Assembly: GCF_947623445.1 (NCBI RefSeq)
Contig: NC_135241.1
Span: 6,202,501-6,266,500 of the forward strand
Reading direction: 5' to 3'
From: Clavelina lepadiformis
Lineage: Eukaryota; Chordata; Ascidiacea; Aplousobranchia; Clavelinidae
Length of the DNA stretch: 64,000 nucleotides
Below the pieces are notes generated by a model. The model ran no database searches and was not told the DNA's origin. It worked only from the letters and a program-made list of their open reading frames with translations. Both the position numbers and the translations under genes were made by a program. Within the stretch, counting starts at the first letter, position 1, and every line of letters begins with the position of its first letter. Below, in pieces: positions 1 through 12,923 of the stretch.

Positions 1-811
1 CATATCCAAAGAATAATAAACGCCAGTGAAAACTCCACTTAAAGGGAGATTCCCGTGTGCGATAACGCAAACAGTTTGTTAACCATAAATCTGCAACAAA
101 AGGTTTTGTTTACCATGCATTCTATATTTGGGCGTCGTACGTGGCAAATAAAAAAGGTGATTTAGTTGGACAACTTTTGAAATTTGTACCTTTCTTTTTA
201 AATTTTTGGCTAGTCATGTTCTACTCCCCAATCTCAATGTACGTTTGAAAGTTAAATATTGACTCTTTCTTATTTTAGCCTTTCAACTCACAAGTTTACA
301 TAGTTTGCTCAATTGCAAGTTGTTGCAACATTGCTGATGATCTAAGCAACGTTTAATTCAAGTTGTGGTAGAACACTGTTGTTGTTCAACACTTGTTTAA
401 AGTTTGCAGTAAACTTTCTTTATTCTACGCTTTTTCATACATACAAATATTTAAGTGCTGTAAAATAAATATATAAGATATTCTGAGTAGAAATTTTTCA
501 ATACCGGTATCGTAGTTTGTACCAAGTGCAAATATGAGGCACACAAAAATATTCTTGATTTTGTATTTTTATTTTTTCATGTCATTATCTACTAGGTTTT
601 GAAAATTTTAGATTTGAATGAGTTTATGTTGCTATGTGAATCTCCAATGCCCAAATTACCATGCAAGCATTCATTTTAACGTTATTTTGTTATAAAGTTA
701 TTGTAATATGACGTGACATGATTTCATTTAGTTTGCATACTGCTGTGTTATGTGTTTTCTTTAACCTAATCCTTTGCATCGTTTTTATAGCTGGAACTTC
801 AACTTAGCAAA
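1..811. other. Upstream region of the GMC oxidoreductase gene
   Basis: I see no open frame or recognisable RNA gene here. A pyrimidine-rich 3' splice site ends in AG at 789-790, 21 bases before the ATG at 812. The mRNA therefore has either a 5' UTR intron or a spliced-leader acceptor; the second is common in ascidians. No clear TATA box can be named. Confidence 0.5.
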
Positions 812-3800
812 ATGATTAGATTCGTTTTAGTCGCATTGGCTATTGCTGTTTTGTTTCCTTATTTTCTAACTTGGTATTGGACAATCAGCATAAATGAGCC
901 ATTGGAAGAATATGATTTTATTATAGGTGTGTACATGTATGTACACGTATATTTTATATACCTTCTATGTATTTGTTAAGGTTGACTTTTTTGACAAAAA
1001 AACAAGAGTTTGTATATCTAAGTTATGCCTTATTATCATATTTGTACAACTATTATTTACAGTTGGAGCAGGCACAACTGGAAGTGTTATAGCTAACAGG
1101 CTCACTGAGATACCAAATGTGAAGTATGTTAGCCAACACTGCAGTATTGTTTCCTATACAGTACTATAACTAAACCGTTACTTATTCCTGAATTGTTACT
1201 GAACAATAGCTGGTGAAAAGTATCATAATCCAATAATGTGGTCTCAATGATAACAAAACATAATTTTCATATTTTAGAGTGCTTGTATTGGAAGCTGGTG
1301 GGGAGCATCCTTTAAACCTGTTTAGCAAAGTACCATTGTTGGCAGCATTAACATTAAATGGAGAGATGGACTGGAAATATAACACAGAGCCACAAAGACA
1401 TTCTTCTGGTGCATATGTGGACAGGGTTGGTCCATGCAAAGACTTGACTTGCTTTGTGATGCAGAAACATATGCTACCATAGTTGTGCTTGAATACAGAA
1501 TACCATTTTGACTACCTACTTTATACTGAATTATTGCCAGTAGTAACTTGAGTGATGTTTTATTAATGTTTAATTTTTATCCTTGATGTTTCTTTATAGA
1601 AAAGCAGGTGGCCACGTGGAAAAGTTCTTGGGGGCACAAGCGTACTCAACTACATGGTTTATGCTAGAGGCAGCCCTCATGATTATGACTCTTGGGTAAA
1701 GCTTGGTGCAAAAGATTGGGACTATAAAAGTGTGTTGCCATATTTCAAAAAATCAGAACATATGGCATCACCAGATCTCTCCAATTCAGAATACCATGGC
1801 TATGGCGGACCTTTGAATATAGATATTAGAAAAGATCATGGAATTGCAGAGTGGATTTTAAAGGCGGGAAAAGAACTTGGTATTTACTTTGTTTTATTAA
1901 TGGTTGTGTTTTTTGTATATCTATAAACTGCATATTTGTGCTTGTATTCTTATAACTTTAAAAGCCACCATTGCATTTGTAACTGACATTGTATGGAACA
2001 GGATATAAGATAATTGACTATAACAGTGATGAAGATGAAGGGTTTTCAAGAACTCAAAGCACAATACTGAATGGAAAACGGCACAGTGCTGCAGATGCTT
2101 ATCTGTATCCTATTTCTTCTAGGTATTTTGCATAAAAAATTATTTATATTATTTTTGCAAGCACAGTTTTGGGTTAAAGTTACTATGGTATCATGTACAC
2201 TGTATTTCCATGATACCTTTGCACTACATCAAATGTCCTAAAATATATAAATTTTAACATATTATGGAACCTTTTTTTCTTAATTTGTTTTTTAGAAAGA
2301 ATCTGCATGTTTTGACCAATGCACAAGTTAGTAAAATTTTATTTGATGAAGATAAAGATGGTAAACCAAGAGCTACAGGAGTGAAATATATAAGATATGG
2401 CAAAGAGAAAATAGTGAGAGCAACAAATGAAGTTATTTTGAGTGCTGGTGCAGTTGGCACTCCCCAGATTTTAATGTTGTCAGGGATTGGTCCCAAAAAG
2501 CATTTGGAAAACTTAGCTGTGAGTAACTTTATTAAGAACAAATTAAAAGTTTGTTTTATTTTGTTTGCGATTGTATGTTTTATTGTTTGATTTTTCACAG
2601 GGGCATTTTTATTGATATGATTCAGGTCAACGTTATGGCAGATCTTCCTGGTGTTGGATCCAATCTTCAAGATCATATCTGCATGGTGTTGTCATTCTCT
2701 TCTCAAAAAGACATTTCTGATCAAGTGGTATCTCCTGATGCAGTAAGTTTATGTTCTTTGTAGATAATAATTAATCATTGCGTATTTTTGTACAACTCCA
2801 GCTCTTTTTATGTTTTGCAATCTACAAGTACTACTTTTGTGTATACATAGATGTCTCACTTCAGGAAAGCTAAAAGTTTACAGAAGCATACTTACAAACT
2901 AGGTTAGAACTGCTTGAGGGTAACACTCTTGCTTAAGTGGTTACTTTGGCTCACTCTGTTGTTTTAATTAAGGCTGTGCCACATGAAAAATTGTTCTGGT
3001 TCTTGCAAACATGAACATGAATTAATTAATATTAATATGAATATCATGTCAGCCACGCGTTGTAGCAAACGGTAAAATTTCATCAATATACTGTATTGCT
3101 GCATTTAACTTATGACATGATGCAATTGCTAAGTAGTTTGCTTTGTTTTAAAAAACGGTTAAATGGCAATTTAGTTTTTAAACGCATTTGGAAAATGTTT
3201 TTATTGCCATGAATTGTGTCTTTATCTTGTTCCATCCTGTCTCACCACAGTTAATAAACTTTTAGGTAATTTTATGTTAAGGTTCGCCATTAGTAGTATT
3301 CATTATCGCCCGAATCTTTTTTGGGTGATATTCATTGAATCTATTCCAACTGGATTTGTATTGGCCTATCCTTATCATGTTAGACATAAAAACAGGATTT
3401 AAGTTTATAACCTGTTTAACAACATTATATATTCAACATTCTCTTAAACTGTAAACAGTAATCTCTGTTTTTAAGTCTTCTTTGTTGTAGTAAAATGACA
3501 AAAATTTTACTGGATGAAAAAGTTTTTGTACTGTACTGTTTTTATGTTGTAGAAAATACAGGTTATACTTTTTATTACACTCTCCAATGGGTCACCGAGA
3601 TGGTACACAGTGAAATCTTACTAATAAAGCAATTTTTTATTAAATTTTAATTAAATGTAATTTTGAGTTAAATAGCTTGAGTTATTATTATGGTAGCTGT
3701 TTTACATGTATTTTAATATGGTATTCACTGCAAACAGGATAGTTGTTCTATGGTATTTAAAAAACAACTTAGGACAGGTGAGCTAAGTTACTTTAAATGC

Positions 3801-6800
3801 AGGTAAGTGCATTCGTTTATTCAACAAAACTTTTCAAGGTTAAATTACGAATGTTTATTTATTATAACTAGGACCCGCAAAAGTCAATAAAGTCAAAAAT
3901 TTTTAAGGACCTCGTCTGACCACGAATCAAAGAATAAAGTTGTTTTCAGCACCTAGGGGATTGTTTCTAAGAAGTTTATAGGTCAAAATAAAGTCAAAAT
4001 TTACAATAAAGTCAAAATTTGTCAAATTTTGCCTTTTGACAAAGTTTTTGTGTTTCTCGAGAGTAATTTTTGTAAAAATCCTCATGGAAGCATTGTAAAT
4101 CAGGAACTGCGACACAATTAAACCATATTAACCCATAAAAGCAGGAAATAAGTCACAATGCCCACTTTGATCAGCAGTAACTTTTATCGCAAATTGTCCA
4201 TTGTTTATTCATTGTTACGTATTTAAATAGCTCTTACAAAACACTTCCTCTTCATAAACGTGGTCTTTTCGAAGATCAACAATTTGGATTTTAGGAATAG
4301 CCTACTGACATTCTGTAATACAAAAATGCCTAAGCAAGCTAAATCGTCTTCAGCAAAAGTTAGACAGATTTGTCGAGATTTTTCTGATGAATTTAATGCA
4401 ACTCCCGGGGGTGATTTATGGTGCAATTTTTGCGAGGTTATAGTGAAGTGCGATAAAAAGTATTTTGTTGAAGGCCACAGGAAAAGTAAACACCATCAAG
4501 CTGGATTGGAGCAACAACAAGCATTCCCTGTTTATTAGAATTTACCATGCGGAGAAAATCGAGGCAAAGTGCCCTTTTCACAAGGACAAAATTAAACAAG
4601 CTACCTAAATCTATCGCCAAAGAACACGACGCACTTTTTATAATCAATATAACACCTTGACTTTTCGACAAAATATTACGTTTGGGTCTGAAATCGACAA
4701 AATATTATGTTTAGGTAACTGGAGGAAGAACTGTGGCCTCTACAAATAAGCAATTTCGTTAGATCAAAATAAAGTCAAAATTTGATAAAAATAAAGTCAA
4801 AAAAAATTTTTTTTAGGTCAAAATAAAAATGGCCCTAATTATAACTATAAGTTCTCTTGAACATTTTTACACAATGTTGTAGATAAGACTACAATAAACT
4901 TATTGGAAAAACAACAATTTAATTATACCAGGATATTGATCACCAGATTCACCCTTTACTGTAGTGAGATCCTGCATCTCAGAATTTTATTGTATTTAAT
5001 CATGGAAAAGCAACAAAATTATTTTGAACGTTTTTATGAAATCCATCTTTCATTTTACATACTGTATGTGTCTAAATCGTTCTTTACAGGAATTGTTTAA
5101 TAATTTTGACTTGTAATAGGTCAATGTAAAGTCATAAAAACATTTTTTTTAGTTCAGCTTGTCAAACTTGTTTTCATACTTATATGATGGCAGTAGTTCA
5201 TTGGGAAGTGTTGCACTGGATGTTTTCGGATACTTAAAGACAAACAAAAATTTCACTGATAGGCAGTTAGTAATCTTGACCAATACATTACTCAAAGTAA
5301 TTTCACGATGATTCAAAATTATTTATTTAACAAATTACACAAAAATCATTGCATGTCTCGAGGAATTATTTATTTGTGATCTGTAGCAAAAATTTTTCAA
5401 TGTTAATTTCACACTTGTATTATGCCGTAATAGTTTTATGTAACCATACTATTTTTTTCAAACAATAGTTTGTCAAAAAATACAGTAAAGCTTGCTTTCA
5501 GGTATGATTATCCAGATCTTAGCTTCTTCATTCAGTCTGTCCCCATAGATCCGAATGATAAATCAACAGTGGAACTTTATCATGATATTCTTAACAGCAA
5601 GCTTGAGGTATCAAGTTCTCATATATTTTGCATGCAAATGTTGGTTGCATTTATTTCATTATGTTATCTTTGGTATTTTAATTTATTTTGTTTACCAACT
5701 TATAGGTCATAAAGGAAATGCAGGAACAAGCAAATAAAATGAACTCCAAACGCTTCGGGGATTTTAATAGTGTAATTATGTTGTCTCATCCCAAAAGCAC
5801 TGGCACTCTACGACTTCGCTCCGGTGACTACAGTGAACACCCTGCTATTGATCCAAATTATCTTCAAGATCCTGAAGATGTTGAGACTTTATTGAGAGGT
5901 GTTTGTGTAACTTTCCTCAGTGAACTAATGCTTTTGTTACCTTGGATGAAATGGAATAGTCTGTACTTTGTCAGATATCAATGTGTTGTAGTAAAATACT
6001 AGTACCTGGGAGTATGGCTTCAGGTGGTTGGGTAAACTACCTAATAATAAAGACATTGGCAATGAGGACATTATGCAGGGTCCAGTTTTCTGTTAATAGA
6101 GTTTTTCAGCTGGGAGCATTGAATTTTGGGAAACATTTACTGATTATATTATTAATTATACATAATATACTACATGACGTTTTTGGAAGTAAGTGGTTAA
6201 TTTTTTATCATTAGGTCTAAAATTTCTGGAAAAACTGGAGAATACACCAACCTTTTTGTCATTTGGAATGGAATTAATGTTTGCTGCTCCTGGTTGTAAA
6301 AAGGAAATTGAGCTTGGGAGGTAGGTTTTGCATTCCAAGAAATACAATGATTGTTAAATTGTAATAAAAATCATTGGTAATTTTTGCAAATTTACCGAGG
6401 AAACTGGCACAGGTTTGGGTGTATCTGAAATAAGATACTGAGAACATGAAGCTAAATATCTATGGGATGTGAGTGTTTAACAGTGATTTTTTATTAGTAT
6501 TCTTACAGACAAGTGAAAAGTAGCAGAAGCCAGCAACTAATACATAACACGTAATGCTTGTCTTTTTACTACAGGGCAGATAACTTCTATCGCTGTTTGG
6601 CAAGGAATCATGGCATGACTATGTTTCATCCTTGCTGTACTGCAAAAATGGGTGCTAATTCTGATAAAATGGCAGTTACTGATCATCGCCTTAGGTTATT
6701 TACAATATTTAGCTTTTGATACACATTCATGAATTGAATGGAATACAAGCAGCATTGACGGATACATTATAATCATTAACAGTTGAAATATCTACATTGC

Positions 6801-7070
6801 TTTTGACTTTTTACTCAGTTACAGTTTTGTTATTACCACATTAAATAATGATTTGCTATCTGTACATGTCTGCATGAGCATTGATAAAAATGCACTTAAC
6901 ATTTCTTCTTTTACAATGTGTTTTATCCTAGGGTGTACAAAGTCGAAGGCCTTCGAGTGGCAGATGCCTCTGTCATGCCAGCCATTACCTCTGCCAATAC
7001 ACAAGCTCCAAGCTATATGATTGGGGAAAAGGCTTCTGATATGATCAAGGAAGACTGGAAATTAATTTAA
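812..7070 (+). CDS. GMC-family FAD oxidoreductase (choline/glucose dehydrogenase-like), 13 exons
   Basis: Exons, with phases that all agree: 812-926, 1063-1123, 1278-1425, 1600-1879, 2002-2122, 2296-2518, 2626-2742, 5153-5265, 5469-5607, 5706-5898, 6215-6320, 6575-6694, 6932-7070, giving 624 residues. Family members oxidise alcohols with a bound FAD. Residues 2-26 form a hydrophobic signal or anchor. The FAD-binding Rossmann motif VGAGTTGSV is at 39-47, the first GMC signature [12 protein letters not shown] at 111-122, and the second, [16 protein letters not shown], at 293-308. The C-terminal catalytic pair is His557 (HPCCTAKMG) and Asn601 (SANTQAP), 44 residues apart as usual. Cys559-Cys560 replace the small residue and Gly normally seen after the His-Pro. 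The border between exons 8 and 9 is the least certain. Membrane-anchored or secreted location is inferred; the substrate is unknown. Confidence 0.9.
3869..4837. mobile_element. Non-autonomous hAT transposon in intron 7 of the GMC gene
   Basis: The element is 969 bp. It is bounded by a perfect 8-bp target-site duplication, ATTATAAC, at 3861-3868 and 4838-4845. Terminal inverted repeats begin TAGGACCC on the left and TAGGGCCA on the right (complement). Subterminal regions carry many copies of AAAGTCAA. An 8-bp duplication and a TAGGGCC-like end are hAT hallmarks. The interior holds only an N-terminal zinc-finger coding piece, so the copy cannot move itself. Confidence 0.85.
4326..4538 (+). pseudogene. 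hAT transposase N-terminal zinc-finger remnant
   Basis: A 70-residue open frame starts [10 protein letters not shown] and holds the block [10 protein letters not shown], then [20 protein letters not shown]. The C-x2-C...H...H spacing matches the BED-like or CGGBP1-like finger at the start of many hAT transposases. The frame stops before any RNase-H-like catalytic part. It lies inside the 969-bp hAT element and is most likely not a host gene; the open frame may extend upstream to 4260. Confidence 0.65.
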
Positions 7071-8303
7071 TATGAATTTTTTGCTGCAAAATAATTATTC
7101 TTAATTACATGTTTTTATTGATAAAGCTTTCCATAGAACCATTTTTTACATGCTACAACAGATGTTACTACTGACAGATAAGGCATTTTACTTTATTGTC
7201 GGTCCCAATTATGACAATAAACTCCGAATTTTGGTAAGTTACTTTTGGACATTAAGTTTTTATAACTTGTAAAACAAATTTTTAATTTAGAGGTTTAAAC
7301 CAACCATTCTTGATAAAAATGTTTCTGGTACCTAACTGGCTGTCGTATGAATTACGAAAGAAATAAAATTTTGATTGCCACGTGTACTTACTAAGTGCAA
7401 TTTTTCATGTTTGTTTGGTGTAGTCATGCAGATTTTTATTGCAATTTTGGCTGCTTTATAATCATGAGAAATTGCAAAATGTATTATATGTAGTTTTCTT
7501 TGTTTTGGATTTCAATATATCTAGCATGAGATAGAAAATTTAGTATTGCCATAATTTTGCATCTTTACGGAGGAATTTGTTTTGTGTGTCATATTACTAT
7601 TCTACTTCTAACACACATCTGAATGAAATTATTTTTGCTAAAAATCATAGCAGCAGCCACATTCCCTATGGCAAGAGAAATTATGTCTGAGGATTTAATT
7701 TGCTGAGGAAGCGTAAAATATTTTACGTCTCAAAAAAACTGTCATAGATATTATAAGTCCCAATTAATGAGTAGTGACTCTGTAAACTAACAAACCACAC
7801 TGAAAAAGCAGTAGGAATGATGAACTGGGGAAACCAATTATTGACAACATTGGTTAAAGTTTCAATATACTATTAAGAATCAATTACCGCAGGAAGTTGT
7901 TGGAAATAAAAGCTCGCCAATTTTGCAGTGGTACAGTCATACTTCAAAAAATTCTTGTCAAGCGCTTCTTATCATGTTACTTTTGTCATTAATTGAAGCA
8001 TTTTCTGGTTAAAATGACAAGAATATTCAATAATCTCTTGCTTGATCAGTGATCGCCCATTTGTCACAAGCGAATGCATTAAACACAAACATACGTCAAA
8101 TAATTTATTGTTTTACAATAACATGAGCTTAAGTTTTTATTATAAGTTTATATTTTGAGTTTTGCTTTAGCACCTGAAAGAAGACGATAGGGGCACATAT
8201 GAGCAGTAGCATAAAGGATAAAATGTTTTCTAAGTAATGGACAGGCGATAGTAATTAAATAAATAGAATACTGCAAGTATCAATACTGGATCAGTAATTC
8301 AAG
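7071..8303. other. Convergent intergenic region with poly(A) signals
   Basis: This lies between the 3' ends of the GMC gene (+) and NUDT22 (-). AATAAA hexamers on the + strand at 7216-7221 and 7362-7367 are plausible polyadenylation signals for the GMC gene. I see no other feature. Confidence 0.5.
7216..7221 (+). terminator. Candidate polyadenylation signal of the GMC gene
   Basis: AATAAA lies 146 bases after the stop codon. A second hexamer lies at 7362-7367. Which one is used cannot be told from sequence. Confidence 0.45.
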
Positions 8304-11300
8304 TCAGAATTTTTTTTGGAACGGTGTCTTTCCTGCATTCATTTGGTTTAAAATGGAGTAAAAGCTCACTGCCGCTTTGCCATTTGGACAAAGTTCAGAC
8401 CAAAAGTTTTTGGAGTCTCTTTCCAAATATACGACATCCTGAAACAATTTACATAAACTAATGTTAATTACTTAGAAAATGTGATTAATGTGTCGATATG
8501 TATGTTTTAACAGCTATATTCAAAACCTTGCATAGCGTACAGTAAATAAAAAATAAAAAGTACCTCGTCAGGAATGAAAACTAATTCTGTTGATTCATCT
8601 GTTTCCAAACCTCCTTTGCTAAAAGAAGTTACTATTTCGTCGGACGTTAGTGAACATCTACAAAATTTTAAAGTAGATCTAAATACATACAAATTTAAAA
8701 AATTAAGCAATACAACAAATGATTTTCATGTTGGCAAGGCACTACTATAACTGTGTTAAATACTATAAAATGCTTTTTAAATCTTAGAGTCCTTACTTCA
8801 GTAAAAAATAGCACACTGCTCTTCCTCCACTTAATCTATTTCTGGCAATTCCCATTAAACGAGGTTCACTTAAGGCAGCTATTGGCAAGTTGACCTAAAA
8901 AAGGCTGTTTACACACATCTCAGAAAACCAATTGTTAGTAGTGAAGGAAGATTTCAATTCTATAAAATTACATTTTACAAAACTTCATTCCGCCTTACTT
9001 CAAGTTACTCGCCTACCTCATCTCTAATTTCCTTTAATGGTGATGTGAAAATTTCCTTCAATACACCCTCAAAGTGAAGTTGTGACATATCAACCCCACA
9101 CTGCTTGCCATCGCCAACTACCTCCTAAAATCAAGTATAAGAGGAATTTGAAAAAGAAAAATCAAAATTGTTCACAAAAAACATTGACATTTGTTTGTAA
9201 ACCTACAGATGGTTCTGGGTGACCCCCGGGAACATCTAGTTGATTTGCACCTTCTGCAACCCAATGGTTGCGCCTCTGAAATACCACCAGATTGTCCGAT
9301 GTTGTTAAAATGCCTGCCACCCCCAAAGGATCTGATAAAAACGCCTGAAAACATAAGTAATTGTAATGTTTATTGATGAAAAAACATATATTTGTAACAG
9401 TAACAACAGAAAATACACCTGTGAATTTGTGTGTTGCTTTCTACCAATTTCTTGTAAGTATTCAATGTCTGGAGACCAATTTGTTTCCATGTAATCTCTG
9501 CAAAAAATAATGACCATGATGTATTTGCAAAAATGCTTCATTCAACGCCCATTATAGCTAGCTTTGTATAAACTTTGTTTTCTCATTCCTATTAAAATCT
9601 AACACCAGAAATTCTACTACTCGTTATTCAGAATTCTGATTGTTTACCGATAACACGTGAGACCAAGATTGAGAATTAGTTGCTTATCATTTTCACCAAC
9701 AGAATGCAATCTAAACTTTTGTGCGTTAAATAACCTGAAATAGAAGAACATATTTGCCACCATGCCAACAAAAACCAACATACAAATTCAAAAAGAAAAT
9801 ACAGTAGAATCTGTTTAATGAGGGATAGAATTTTTACCCAGAAAATAATGTCAGTTAATAAATCCAGAGTTTTTGAGAAAATAACCTGTTTGAAATCGTA
9901 ATTGGCAAATAGTGTGCTAATGTTAAGTAAAACCGCTTCTTATCAGCATACAATCAGTCCATCTAATGAATTCTGAACGTCTGAATTCAATATGAGTTTA
10001 ATTATAAACAAATGATAGTCTTGTCCACAGTAATCATCCTGTTATCACACATATCAATTATATTTTGTCCACATCATGTCCTCAAGGAAACTTGCTTGTC
10101 AACATGCGAGTTAGAATTCAACAAAAAAATCCAGTCACTTTGCTTCTTACCTGACAGAAGACACATTAACAAAACAATACTAGTTGATGTTGTCATTAAG
10201 CGGATCCTGTTGATCCGAAAGCTAGGGATATGCCAAATCAAAAAAGATTCGGATTTGTGAGAATATGAATAATAGATTTTGTTATGCATGCAAATCCAAA
10301 CCTGCTAACTTTACCCCTTGCAATTAATCTACTTTCCCATTGAGCAAAGGAATCATGGTTAAAGTTGTTACCTCATTAATAAAAGATCAAAATCAAGATT
10401 TTTTTGCATGTATAAAATAACAAAAAAGTCCCAAACATTTCAAGGTCATTACAGTCAGCCAATTAACTGCAAACAAAACCTGCTCTTGTTTTCTTGATTT
10501 TTACAAGATTAAACATTTGGACCAAATCTGTCCGTAAGGGTTAGATTACTGAGAATAAGAAAAATGGTTGATAATTCTGCATGATATTCAGATTCGGCTT
10601 ATTCATAAAATGAGGGGCAAGCCCAAAAACAAGTTAGCTTTAAATCAAAGAATAATTGCCTGTCAGTATAGTAGGGAAAGAAGTTTTATTAATATGTAGT
10701 GACCGAGATGGCAGCCTTTGTGATGTCACAATGTAAAAACAACATGCTTGGTGACTGGGGCTTGAATTAGGTTTGACAGCAGCTGTAGGCCAGATAACAC
10801 GTTTTGGATGGAATACCTCTCCATAGGTAGGTGGTTAGTAGCAGGTGATGGCTATATTTAGCATTGGAATATCACAGAACACAGTACATGACTGATCAAA
10901 CATTATCGACTTTACGGCAATTACCCGTACCAGACTAGGCTAAGGCCAAAAGCTAAAACTGTGCTTGGTGCACTATAGCAAGCTATAGCATCTACATTCA
11001 CCAGTACAAATTTTTTTGCCATACATTTATGGCAACAAATACTTAACCGCTACACTTTACTAAAAATCCTTTCTCCAGTATAATTCTTTGATAGGAATAT
11101 AACAAAACCTTACAAAACTGTAGCTCTACCTTGGATTTTTTAATTGGCGTTTTTTCCATTTCGAACAAATGGTCTTTTCAAATGAATTCTCAATCTGCAA
11201 TTGATAATAAAGTTAATATCTATTTGAAAAAATCAATTTCAATCCAATAGCTATGTGTCGCTTAAAGTTCGAAATACATGCCTTGCGATTGTATACTTCA

Positions 11301-11589
11301 GACATTTTAACTTGGCACTGATCTGTTGAAAGTCCATTTAAATCCGCTGATAAGTACATAAAGGTGATATCATTGTCTAACGAAAAATCATCATTTGCAC
11401 CATCTACTTGAGATTTTGGTGGAACTTTGCACAGAGAAGCAGCTGTAAATTGTGCGTTTTCATATTAGTGTTAATCTTTTAGTATATAGAATGTTTTGTT
11501 GTATTAGCAAGTACACAAATTTGTTTAACATTTTACTGACCTGAGGTATTATTTGAGAAATACAGACTTTGATCAAACTGGATTTCCAT
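8304..11589 (-). CDS. NUDT22: NUDT22-type Nudix hydrolase (UDP-sugar diphosphatase), 10 exons
   Basis: Exons, 5' to 3': 11664-11541 (ATG at 11589), 11442-11282, 11194-11130, 9734-9648, 9497-9419, 9344-9207, 9124-9017, 8894-8797, 8657-8564, 8438-8304; 337 residues. NUDT22 proteins hydrolyse UDP-glucose and UDP-galactose. NUDT22-specific blocks are FRLHS, DYMETNWS, DPLGV, DVPGGHPEP (184-192), KEIRDEVNLP (from 224) and WSELCPNGKA near the end. KEIRDE stands where the REUxEE core of the Nudix box belongs. Human NUDT22 is about 303 residues. The frame is open upstream of the ATG to the acceptor at 11665, so a longer product or a fusion to TASP1 is possible. Intron 2 appears to use a GC donor at 11281-11280. 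Confidence 0.88.
10624..11098. mobile_element. Diverged copy of the 741-bp TIR MITE family
   Basis: The left end resembles the MITE at 44088 (CAAAAACAAGTTRGC, then AATCAAAGARTAATTG). The right end keeps the inverted partner (CTTTCTCCAGTAT, then CTTTGAT). The copy is shorter and more decayed than the two at 44088 and 56148, and its outer right border is unclear. It lies in a NUDT22 intron. Confidence 0.55.
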
Positions 11590-11774
11590 TTCAGGTGTTG
11601 CTAGTTTAACCGAATTTGATGTGTCAGCAGAGGTACAAGGACTTTCATCAACTGAATTATCAACCTAAAAGAAAATTTATACACACATTATGTCAAACCA
11701 AATGTAGGCTAACTGAAACGTTCACCTACATTTACACCCTATACTTCTGTACCAAACACAACTTTAATATCGTC

Positions 11775-11945
11775 GAATCGGTTAAAGCAACTGTCTTGTA
11801 AGAAAGCGAACCATGTTTGATTCCTAGTTGAGCTACCGTTGTAATACCCTTGAGCAAGGTATGAATGACGCTTGCTTCTGTTCAGTGGCCCTGATGAACA
11901 GTTTCAAATTTGTGCAACACAATATAAAAAACAAATAAAAAAATG
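11775..11945 (+). mobile_element. tRNA-derived SINE
   Basis: A box-A-like stretch (TCGGTTAAAGCAACTG) is followed about 35 bases later by a box-B-like GTTTGATTCC. After that come an unrelated body containing CCTTGAGCAAGG and an A-rich tail near 11926-11943. This order is that of a tRNA-derived SINE. It lies between the taspase 1 and NUDT22 exons. Borders are approximate. Confidence 0.55.
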
Positions 11946-12923
11946 TGTATCCATCAGAACCTGCACAAAGACAAGCTCGGTAAGCAGGGCTCAAGCAATG
12001 ACGAATCATCGCCTACTTTAAGTCATGCAATGGCTTTCCTCAGTCTCTCCTTTAGAGAAAGATTGTGATACCACATCATATCATTGTACGTATCATCAGG
12101 TTGTTGTTCTTATGATACTAATTTATACCAACACTAATGCTTGCATGTGATTAGGTTTCACATGTGACTCGGGTCAATAACCAGAAGGAAATTAATTAGC
12201 GTGATGAAATCTATGTAACTGATGAAACAATGGTTTGGAGGCAAGGCCAACGTTGTTTTTATTAACTGTTGCAAGAACAAATGCACCCCAAAAAGTGTTG
12301 TTGGCATAACAATGTGTAATAGGGACTGCAGGCCAATCTGAAGGCCTATGTCAAACAATGAAAAGTAAACTTTTATCAATTTGCCTTAGCTACTAAACAA
12401 GCCCGGTCACTTAGTTGAGCTTTTGTATCCACCACGATGTAGAATAAAAGAACTTAATGCAGTATTTTGAGTGAATTCTCATTTCTGGAATTCTAACACC
12501 ATATGCTTAAGCTTTTAAAAAACTATTTTCCTTATATTTTTCGAAAAAAGCATCCCAAAAGCCTTAATTTTGAACCAACATAAAATGTCAACTTTAGCCT
12601 AGACCTACACTCAGCAAACGCCATAACAACAACAAACCATCACAAATTAACGTCACATGCACACTGGACCTGAACTACTGCTACTTCTTCTATATAATCT
12701 ATAGTGACATCTTACATGCGACCTTCGTCACAAACGCTGTGCTGCCATTTTAGAACTGCTTAAAATGGCGTAACGGGTCCTATAGCAAGACGATGAATTT
12801 TAAACGTTTTCATACCCTGGATAGTATGAACCAAAGTATTTACATTAAGCAAAGCCAAATCTATGCTGGTTGTTTCTTTTTTAACCAAATTTAAAGGTTT
12901 TAAGTAATAATTGCAGTATTCAG

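Noticed and set aside
2254..2676. 140-residue minus-strand open frame
   Set aside because: Antisense shadow of GMC exon 6 and the following intron.
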